Assembly: GCA_030632465.1 (NCBI GenBank) | Contig: DAOVUR010000141.1 | Span: 1 to 5,310 of the forward strand | Source: a bacterium | Lineage (GTDB): Bacteria > Verrucomicrobiota > Kiritimatiellia > UBA8416 > CAMZLY01 | Reading direction: 5' to 3' | Length of the DNA stretch: 5,310 bases | Shown: positions 1 through 5,310 of the stretch, piece by piece | Layout: each line of letters begins with the position of its first letter | How positions within the stretch are numbered: position 1 is the stretch's first letter | Program-made: the position numbers and the translations under genes | Notes under the pieces: model-generated | What the model was told of the DNA's origin: nothing | Seen by the model: the letters and a program-made list of their open reading frames with translations, nothing else | Database searches by the model: none

Positions 1-3000
1 ACGAAGATCTGTTAGTTTGAAAAGTCGTGTAACGCTCTGTGGTGGTTTGCCAAAGCGATCTGTGATTTCCTCATATAGATCTTTTACTGCTTGCGGCGTT
101 GTTGCTTCTGCAATTCTACGGTAGGTATCAATTCTTAGTCGTTCATCTTCGATATATCCATAAGTAATACTGGCTGATACTGTTTCGTCTGATGGTATGG
201 CGCTAAAGTCGATAAAATCTAGGTTTATAGTTACGTTGATTATTGGTGGCAGAGGCTTGTTTTTTAACTGTGCAACAGTTCTGTTAAGGAGCTGGCAGTA
301 GAGACCGAATCCTACAGCATTAATATGACCGCTTTGTGATGCGCCAAGTAGATTGCCTGCACCACGTATTTCTAGGTCACGCATGGCAAGGTTATAGCCA
401 GCACTTAATCCTGAGAATTTACGTACAGCTTCAATACGGCGCTGTGCATCTGGCTCTATATGCCCATGTTGCGGAAGTAGCAGATATGCGTACGCTTTTC
501 TGTTGGAGCGTCCAACTCTTCCTCGTAACTGATACAGCTCGGCGATGCCGAAACGATCGGCACGATCAATTATTATGGTATTTGCTCGCGGGATATCCAT
601 GCCGCTTTCGATGATAGTGGTACAGACTAGTATATCAATTTTCCCGCTGGTGAAGCGGTGCATAATTGTTTCTAGCTCTGCTGTTGGCATCTGCCCATGT
701 GCAACTTCCATGGTGGCTTCAGGGATAAGCTTGCTGAGTCGTTCGTAGGCTTTCGTGATTGTTGCTACTCTGTTATGTAGAAAGAATGCTTGTCCCTCAC
801 GGTTTAATTCTCGCATGAGTGCTTTACGGATTATGTTGTCATCATTCTTTGTGACAATAGTATCGATAGCCATGCGCTCTTTTGGTGGTGATTGCATAAG
901 ACTGATATCTCTGGCACCGGTCATGCTCATATACATTGTGCGTGGGATAGGGGTTGCGGTCATGGTAAGAACATCTACCATGTGACGCAGGCCTTTGAGT
1001 TTTTCTTTATGTACCACCCCAAAGCGTTGCTCTTCATCAATGATAACTAAACCCAAATCAGAGAATTTGACTCTGTCTTGTAGTAGTGCGTGGGTTCCAA
1101 TAACTATATCCAGACTGCCAGCCTGCATATCCTCTATAATTCTAGTTTTCTCTTTTTGTGTTCGAAAGCGGCTTAACATCTCGATCTGTATCGGATATCC
1201 GGCCATGCGCTCTCTGAAGGTATCGTAATGCTGCTGTGCAAGAATAGTTGTAGGAACTAATACGGCAACTTGTTTATCACTCATAACTGCCTTGAATGAT
1301 GCACGTATGGCTACTTCAGTCTTGCCGTATCCGGCATCACCGCAGATGAGGCGATCCATGGGGCGCTCAGACTCCATGTCCTGTTTGGTGTCAGCTATAA
1401 CGGTAATTTGATCTTCAGTTTCACGGTATGGAAATGATGCCTCGAATTCATGTTGCCACTTGGTGTCGGAAGGAAATGGAGTTCCATTGAGAAGTGATCG
1501 TTCTGCCTGCATTTCGATTAGAGAGGATGCTATATCAATTACCGCTTCTTGGGCAGACTGTTTTTCTTTGATCCAGCGCTTGCCGCCCAGAGTGTGCAGA
1601 CGTGTGTTGTGTGATGCTACACCAACGTATCGACTTAGTAGATGTGCTTGTCCAACAGGGATATGTAGTTTCGTGTTATCTGCATACTCAACAGATAACA
1701 CTTCTTGCTCTTTCTCGCGCATCTTAATATTGAAAAGTCCAAGATACTTTCCTAATCCATGTTCAACATGAATAACAAGGTCACCAGGTTCAATATCTGA
1801 TAGTTCGGTAATCCGAGTTGATGGTAACTTTGATGGGCCATTACGGGCAAATCCAGGTGTATATCGCTGATCGGCAGTATCACGTCTTCCGTATATGTCT
1901 GATTCTGCTACGAGCGTGAACCCCATCTTAGGCGCAGTAAAGCCGCTACTTATCACTCCTGTATGGAGGTCTAGCTTGCTATGTACGTTGGGTGTAACCT
2001 CTTTTTTGAAATGATTAGCACTACCAGTTGTTTCGAAGTAAATAATTGTTTTGTGTGATTTTTTGGCAGGCTGACATAGACTCCTTATAAGTTTCTGGCG
2101 TGCAGCTTCCTGAACATCTGGAGCGAATATGTCTCTTTTTAGTTCTGGAATATCTGGCAGTGCCTCGAACTGTAGCGGTACTGCTTCGATAGACAGAGCG
2201 GTTTCGACTGAGGTTATCAACTGTTTAGTATCAAGTGTTGTGTCGATTCTATCTTTTATATACGGGAAATCAAACAGCGATGCTTGGCCACTATCCATAT
2301 TGGATGATTCTTCTAGTAGTTCGGCATGTATTGCTATGAGATCATAATCAGCCCAGAAAAAGATGGCACCATCTGGTATGTGATCCAGAAAGCATGATGT
2401 TGACTCATTGTCATCATTCATAAGTATCGATTCGTTAAGTACCGGAATGGATATTTCATCAATGATTCCTACAGAACGTTGTGTCGAGGGGTTAAACATT
2501 CTGATAGATTCAATTTCGGGGCCAAAGAATTCAAGTCGTATGGGCCATAAGCTGGTTACCGGCCATATATCTATTAGACCACCTTTAGCACACGCTTCTC
2601 CTTTGCTGCTAACTTCAAACGAGATATCGTATCCTAGCTTGGCGAATTTATGCATAAGTGTAGCTATCTCTATCTCTTCATTTTTTTTGAGGGTAATAGA
2701 GCTGGTAGCCAGTGTAGAGACTGTTAATGTTGGTTGTAGCAATGCTTGGATACATGTGGCAACAATACCGATACTATTTTCGTGGGTATTAAGTTGCTGC
2801 AGTGCTTGTAGTCTATATCCTGTTATTTCAGGGTCAGCAGTAGTTTCCGCCTCTAGTACTGTTTCTCTCGCGGGGTAGTAGACAAGTGGCGGTAGATTCT
2901 TTGTGCTAGTTGGTGATAACGTTTCCATGTCGCGATGGATACGATCAAGCGTTTGTCGACCATCAGTGATGAATACGACAGTTCTGTCAAAACTCTTTTG

Positions 3001-3123
3001 TAGCGCCCACGCCATTAAGGCTGCTGCTGATGGTGGGATTGTTCCCATTTTTGCCACGGGCCCATCAATAAAGAGAGCATCCACGTGCTTACATATTCTG
3101 TTGATCATACCGTTAGGCAACAT
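1..3123 (-). CDS. mfd: Transcription-repair coupling factor Mfd (3' end beyond window)
   Basis: Mfd is a cytoplasmic ATP-driven DNA translocase that pushes stalled RNA polymerase off lesions and recruits UvrA to start nucleotide excision repair. The frame is open for 1041 codons without interruption. E. coli Mfd has 1148 residues, so about 100 C-terminal residues are missing at the left edge. In order I see: a UvrB-like N-terminal module (about 1-330, with GGLIDIWP at 181-188); an RNA polymerase-interaction domain opening with EPGDLVIHVEHGLGKYLGLF from 445; and a RecG-like SF2 helicase core. The core has Walker A GDAGYGKT (595-602), DEEQ (696-699) followed by RFG, TATPIPRTM, and motif VI RGRVGRS (867-873). 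RGAGNLLGASQSGH follows from 920, then the start of the C-terminal TRCF domain (ITDRFGKPP). The ATG at 3123 is the only good start; upstream the frame reaches a stop without another ATG, and its Shine-Dalgarno is weak (AGAGA). It diverges from dinB. Identification is secure. Confidence 0.97.
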   Translation of the reverse strand, partial: MLPNGMINRICKHVDALFIDGPVAKMGTIPPSAAALMAWALQKSFDRTVVFITDGRQTLDRIHRDMETLSPTSTKNLPPLVYYPARETVLEAETTADPEITGYRLQALQQLNTHENSIGIVATCIQALLQPTLTVSTLATSSITLKKNEEIEIATLMHKFAKLGYDISFEVSSKGEACAKGGLIDIWPVTSLWPIRLEFFGPEIESIRMFNPSTQRSVGIIDEISIPVLNESILMNDDNESTSCFLDHIPDGAIFFWADYDLIAIHAELLEESSNMDSGQASLFDFPYIKDRIDTTLDTKQLITSVETALSIEAVPLQFEALPDIPELKRDIFAPDVQEAARQKLIRSLCQPAKKSHKTIIYFETTGSANHFKKEVTPNVHSKLDLHTGVISSGFTAPKMGFTLVAESDIYGRRDTADQRYTPGFARNGPSKLPSTRITELSDIEPGDLVIHVEHGLGKYLGLFNIKMREKEQEVLSVEYADNTKLHIPVGQAHLLSRYVGVASHNTRLHTLGGKRWIKEKQSAQEAVIDIASSLIEMQAERSLLNGTPFPSDTKWQHEFEASFPYRETEDQITVIADTKQDMESERPMDRLICGDAGYGKTEVAIRASFKAVMSDKQVAVLVPTTILAQQHYDTFRERMAGYPIQIEMLSRFRTQKEKTRIIEDMQAGSLDIVIGTHALLQDRVKFSDLGLVIIDEEQRFGVVHKEKLKGLRHMVDVLTMTATPIPRTMYMSMTGARDISLMQSPPKERMAIDTIVTKNDDNIIRKALMRELNREGQAFFLHNRVATITKAYERLSKLIPEATMEVAHGQMPTAELETIMHRFTSGKIDILVCTTIIESGMDIPRANTIIIDRADRFGIAELYQLRGRVGRSNRKAYAYLLLPQHGHIEPDAQRRIEAVRKFSGLSAGYNLAMRDLEIRGAGNLLGASQSGHINAVGFGLYCQLLNRTVAQLKNKPLPPIINVTINLDFIDFSAIPSDETVSASITYGYIEDERLRIDTYRRIAEATTPQAVKDLYEEITDRFGKPPQSVTRLFKLTDLR

Positions 3124-3146
3124 GATTATCTCTTTACTCTTATATA

Positions 3147-3172
3147 TTAACTGATCAATGCTCTTAACTGAT
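3147..3172. repeat. 9-bp direct repeat TTAACTGAT in the mfd leader
   Basis: TTAACTGAT occurs at 3147-3155 and again at 3164-3172, 17 bases apart start to start. The first copy runs into the small palindrome TGATCA. The pair covers the predicted mfd transcription start and the first bases of its leader, where a repressor could bind. No known operator is recognised, and a short repeat in AT-rich DNA may be chance. Confidence 0.4.
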
Positions 3173-3173
3173 T

Positions 3174-3203
3174 ATTATTGCATGACACTACTAATGATTT
3201 CAA
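3174..3203 (-). promoter_or_regulatory. Candidate sigma70-type promoter for mfd
   Basis: On the minus strand, TTGAAA (3203-3198) and AATAAT (3179-3174) are separated by 18 bases. Each hexamer matches the sigma70 consensus at 5 of 6 positions. The predicted start of transcription near 3167 gives a leader of about 44 bases before the mfd ATG. This is a consensus match by eye in an AT-rich region, so false positives are easy. Confidence 0.45.
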
Positions 3204-3225
3204 GAGTAAGCGTAAAAAAACAGTT

Positions 3226-3257
3226 TTGACTCGCATGAACTTGCTCTTGTATATATT
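3226..3257 (+). promoter_or_regulatory. Candidate promoter for dinB-upp
   Basis: TTGACT at 3226-3231 matches the -35 consensus at 5 of 6 positions. Downstream lies a TATATATT run: TATATA at 3250-3255 gives an 18-base spacer, and the better -10 match TATATT at 3252-3257 gives a long 20-base spacer. A further -10-like TATTAT at 3263-3268 has only a poor -35 (TTGCTC). Transcription would start around 3260-3265, about 45 bases before dinB. No LexA box of the CTGT-N8-ACAG or GAAC-N4-GTTC type is visible. Confidence 0.4.
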
Positions 3258-3296
3258 CCTGCTATTATTAGAAGAGCGTATTGGAAATTATTGTAT

Positions 3297-3302
3297 AGAG
3301 GG
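3297..3302 (+). promoter_or_regulatory. Ribosome binding site that decides the dinB start
   Basis: AGAGGG at 3297-3302 sits six bases before the TTG at 3309. This supports that TTG as the start. The in-frame TTG at 3291 lies upstream of this site and has no comparable purine-rich sequence in front of it. Confidence 0.6.
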
Positions 3303-3308
3303 TGTTTT

Positions 3309-4499
3309 TTGACCACAAAGAGTAATAAAACTATTTTACATGTAGATATGGATGCCTTTTTTGCTTCCGTAGAGCAGCATGATCATCCTGAACTGCAAGG
3401 GAAACCTGTCGTGGTGGGAGCTCAACCAGATAAGCGTGGGGTTGTTTCGGCTGCATCGTATGAGGCACGTGAATATGGCATTCATTCCGCAATGCCATCA
3501 CGTGAAGCATATCAACGCTGTCCTGACGCTATCTTTATGCCAGTTAATAGTGCGCGATATGGAGAGGTTTCACGAGAAATTCATAAGATTTTTGAGGAGT
3601 TCACTCCATTTGTTGAGTCAGTGTCTATTGACGAGGCTTTTTTAGATGTAACAGGCTCGTTTAGAATTTTTGGTGATGGCGCGACAATAGCACGAAAAAT
3701 TAAAGATACCATTAAGTCTAAGACTGGCTTAAATGCCTCAGTAGGTGTAGCCCACAATAAGTTTTTAGCTAAGCTGGCTAGTGATCTTGATAAACCAGAT
3801 GGCTTAACTGTAGTTCCATCCACACGCGGGCAGATTATGGAGTTTTTGGCTCCTCTTGCTGTCAGTAGAATATGGGGAGTAGGAAAAGTTACAGGAGCCA
3901 CTCTTGCTGAAGCTGGCATTACAACAATTGGTCAGCTGCAAAAAAGTTCGGAAGCAGAGCTAGGCAATATCATAGGGAAACATTCTGCACGTCATCTATT
4001 ACGCCTTGCCATGGGTGAAGATGAACGTGAGTTAGAGATGGGGCGTGAAGAAAAAAGTATATCCAAAGAACATACATTTGAGTTTGATTGTCAATCTCCC
4101 GAAGAGCTGAAATTTATCTTGGCAGAGTTAGTTGATAACGTGGGAGATCGTTTGCGGCAGGCAGGGAAGTTTGCTGGGCAGGCAAGGCTTAAGCTACGCT
4201 GGCAGGGGTTCAAAACTATTACAAGGCAACGCATATTTCCCAATCCTGTATGTGATGACTTTAGTTTACGCGAAATGGCAAATGCTATATTTGATAATGA
4301 AGAGCTTATTAAGCCGGTACGTCTTATCGGTTTTGGTGTTGGGAAGCTTGCTGACTCTGCGCCTAGACAACTTTCGCTCTTTGGATTTGAGGATGTAGTT
4401 GATGCGAAAAAAGAGCGACTCAGCCGTACGGTTGATGATATACGTGAGAAGCTTGGCCAAGACAGTATACGCCGTGGCTCAGCGGGGAAACAGAAATAA
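3309..4499 (+). CDS. dinB: DNA polymerase IV (Y-family translesion polymerase)
   Basis: Pol IV is an error-prone polymerase without proofreading that copies past damaged bases, usually tethered to the replication clamp. With the TTG start at 3309 it has 396 residues, within the usual family range. The palm carries VDMDAFFASVEQ, with metal-binding Asp13 and the steric-gate Phe18 expected to exclude ribonucleotides, then SIDEA with catalytic Asp108 and Glu109. HNKFLAKLASD starts at 149. WGVGK (189-193) marks the helix-hairpin-helix thumb. The little-finger domain starts near KSIS (249-252). QLSLF at 354-358 matches the clamp-binding consensus and is followed by a charged 38-residue tail. An in-frame TTG at 3291 would add six residues but has a worse ribosome site; the first in-frame ATG falls inside the catalytic motif and would remove Asp13. 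upp follows after 11 bases, so the two probably form an operon. It diverges from mfd. Confidence 0.96.
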   Translation: MTTKSNKTILHVDMDAFFASVEQHDHPELQGKPVVVGAQPDKRGVVSAASYEAREYGIHSAMPSREAYQRCPDAIFMPVNSARYGEVSREIHKIFEEFTPFVESVSIDEAFLDVTGSFRIFGDGATIARKIKDTIKSKTGLNASVGVAHNKFLAKLASDLDKPDGLTVVPSTRGQIMEFLAPLAVSRIWGVGKVTGATLAEAGITTIGQLQKSSEAELGNIIGKHSARHLLRLAMGEDERELEMGREEKSISKEHTFEFDCQSPEELKFILAELVDNVGDRLRQAGKFAGQARLKLRWQGFKTITRQRIFPNPVCDDFSLREMANAIFDNEELIKPVRLIGFGVGKLADSAPRQLSLFGFEDVVDAKKERLSRTVDDIREKLGQDSIRRGSAGKQK

Positions 4500-4503
4500 G
4501 GAG
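4498..4503 (+). promoter_or_regulatory. Strong Shine-Dalgarno of upp overlapping the dinB stop
   Basis: AAGGAG shares its first two bases with the dinB TAA stop (4497-4499) and lies seven bases before the upp ATG. Ribosomes ending dinB would be released at the upp initiation site, which suggests translational coupling. The ATG at 4506 is out of frame with upp and too close to the site to be its start. Confidence 0.75.
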
Positions 4504-4510
4504 TCATGCA

Positions 4511-5131
4511 ATGCATAAAGAGATTGAGCATCCTGTAATTAAACATAAACTAACTATTCTACGAGATGAGAGAACCAAACATAAAGAGTTCAGAGAGTTG
4601 GTGAGTGAAATAACTATATTTCTTGCATACGAAGCGCTAAAACATGTAGAGCTAATGGAAACAGATATTGTGACTCCTGTAGCGCCAACGACAGGGTATA
4701 AGGTTGCCCATGATATTGTGGTTGTTCCCGTTTTGCGCGCGGGGATAGGGATGCTGAATAGCGTATGTGAAATTATGCCGACGGCAAAGACTGGGTTCAT
4801 CGGGCTGTATCGTGATCACGACACTAAGCTGCCAATTGAATATTATTCCAAACTGCCAGAGGCAAGTGATAATGCATTGCTGTTGTTGGTTGACCCTATG
4901 TTAGCCACAGGCGGATCCACTAATGCAGCAATTGACTTAATCAAAAAGAATGGCTATACACAGATCGTTGTTTTGTCGATTGTAGCTGCACCAGAAGGAA
5001 TTGCTGCTGTCGAAAGTTTACATACTGATGTGGATATATATTGTGCCGCAATCGACGAATGCCTCAATAATGATAAATATATCGTTCCTGGACTAGGGGA
5101 TGCGGGTGATCGTCTTTTTGGTACAGTTTGA
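4511..5131 (+). CDS. upp: Uracil phosphoribosyltransferase
   Basis: This enzyme makes UMP and pyrophosphate from uracil and PRPP in the cytoplasm, the main route of uracil salvage. The product has 206 residues, against 208 in E. coli, so it is full length. It opens with the family pattern HPVIKHKLTILRDERT, then EFRELV. LRAGIGM (75-81) and LYRD (99-102) carry the conserved arginines expected near the phosphoribosyl donor. DPMLATGGS (128-136) is the type I PRTase PRPP-binding loop with its acidic start. The C-terminal PGLGDAGDRLFGT (193-205) is the uracil-recognition segment typical of Upp and separates it from PyrR and other PRTases. The ATG at 4511 has an ideal Shine-Dalgarno. The gene sits 11 bases behind dinB and is probably cotranscribed with it; no uracil permease or pyrimidine gene is visible nearby. 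It converges with the partial gene to the right. Confidence 0.97.
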   Translation: MHKEIEHPVIKHKLTILRDERTKHKEFRELVSEITIFLAYEALKHVELMETDIVTPVAPTTGYKVAHDIVVVPVLRAGIGMLNSVCEIMPTAKTGFIGLYRDHDTKLPIEYYSKLPEASDNALLLLVDPMLATGGSTNAAIDLIKKNGYTQIVVLSIVAAPEGIAAVESLHTDVDIYCAAIDECLNNDKYIVPGLGDAGDRLFGTV

Positions 5132-5213
5132 AATAGATCAACTCCCAGCAATCAACTATGAATGTCCAATATTTGCATGTGGAAAGTTAGTATGCGGGAT
5201 TGCCTTATGTGTG
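5132..5213. other. Convergent intergenic gap, no clear terminator
   Basis: This 82-base stretch lies between the ends of upp and the moeB/thiF-like gene. I see no GC-rich hairpin followed by a T run on either strand. Only weak pairings are present: GCAATC (5148-5153) with GATTGC (5198-5203), and GCGGG (5194-5198) with CCCGC (5223-5227, inside the neighbouring gene). Termination may be Rho-dependent or may use a structure I did not detect. Confidence 0.5.
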
Positions 5214-5310
5214 TTATTTTTCCCCGCAGATGGGGCAGGATTTATTCTTAGCTAGTTTTATCTGCCGGAACTCCATATGACGAGCATCATACTGCAACAT
5301 AATTCCAGCT
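5214..5310 (-). CDS. C-terminal end of a MoeB/ThiF-type adenylyltransferase (5' part beyond window)
   Basis: Thirty-one complete codons and a TAA stop (5216-5214) are visible, entering from the right edge. The tail reads GIMLQYDARHMEFRQIKL and ends in SCPICGEK. This matches the end of MoeB/ThiF/HesA E1-like enzymes, where a YDA...FR(E/Q)-hydrophobic strand precedes a C-x-x-C pair that, with an earlier CxxC, binds structural zinc. Such enzymes adenylate the C-terminal glycine of a sulfur-carrier protein (MoaD for molybdopterin, ThiS for thiamine). The resemblance is closest to MoeB, but the catalytic region lies outside the window, so the carrier protein, and hence the pathway, cannot be decided. 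The gene converges on upp with an 82-base gap. Confidence 0.8.
   Translation of the reverse strand, partial: AGIMLQYDARHMEFRQIKLAKNKSCPICGEK

Noticed and set aside
336..3154. Plus-strand open frames of 67-156 codons across the left part of the window
   Set aside because: All lie antisense to the continuous mfd frame, have no family motifs and no good ribosome sites; they are shadows of a strongly coding opposite strand.
3237..3248. GAACTTGCTCTT as a Bacillus-type LexA box
   Set aside because: The second half-site should be GTTC at the right spacing; TCTT is present instead.
3124..3290. Riboswitch or small RNA in the intergenic region
   Set aside because: The region is short and AT-rich, with no stable extended hairpins or recognisable conserved motif.
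3581..4546. Minus-strand open frames opposite dinB (112, 151 and 64 codons)
   Set aside because: They are antisense to the clearly coding dinB and lack recognisable protein features.
4504..5151. Minus-strand open frames opposite upp
   Set aside because: They overlap the full-length upp gene and show low-complexity, non-family sequence.
5148..5203. Inverted repeat GCAATC / GATTGC as a terminator of upp
   Set aside because: The stem is only six pairs with a loop of over 40 bases and no following T tract.
5194..5227. GCGGG / CCCGC pairing as a bidirectional terminator
   Set aside because: Only five pairs, a loop of about 24 bases, one arm inside the neighbouring coding region and no T run after either arm.

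Overview
The window reads as an ordinary bacterial chromosomal segment, moderately AT-rich and with compact gene spacing. All four recognisable genes are bacterial housekeeping or DNA-maintenance families. I see no plasmid, phage, transposon, CRISPR or RNA-gene signal. ATA, AGA and CTA codons are common in the minus-strand gene, and one gene uses a TTG start. The phylum cannot be fixed from the sequence alone.

Layout. Positions 1-3123 (minus strand) hold one uninterrupted reading frame for the transcription-repair coupling factor Mfd. Its start lies inside the window and its last roughly 100 residues lie beyond the left edge. Positions 3124-3308 are a divergent intergenic region with a plausible promoter on each strand and a 9-bp direct repeat close to the predicted mfd start site. 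Positions 3309-4499 (plus strand) encode DNA polymerase IV (DinB, Y family). Eleven bases later, with a strong Shine-Dalgarno overlapping the dinB stop codon, comes upp (4511-5131), a complete uracil phosphoribosyltransferase. Positions 5132-5213 are a short convergent gap. From 5214 to the right edge (minus strand) there is the C-terminal tail of a MoeB/ThiF-type E1-like adenylyltransferase, ending in a CPxCG zinc-ligand pair.

How the genes relate. mfd and dinB both deal with damaged DNA. Mfd removes RNA polymerase stalled at lesions and recruits UvrA, while Pol IV copies past lesions at the fork. They are divergent and share one control region, which makes common regulation possible, but no E. 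coli-type or Bacillus-type LexA box is visible there. upp appears to be cotranscribed with dinB; it salvages uracil to UMP and has no direct biochemical link to Pol IV. The moeB/thiF-like gene converges on this pair and is probably independent.

I found no new biological system here. The points most worth a second look are the dinB-upp coupling, the divergent mfd/dinB control region with its direct repeat, and a conservative change at a predicted UvrA-contact residue of Mfd.
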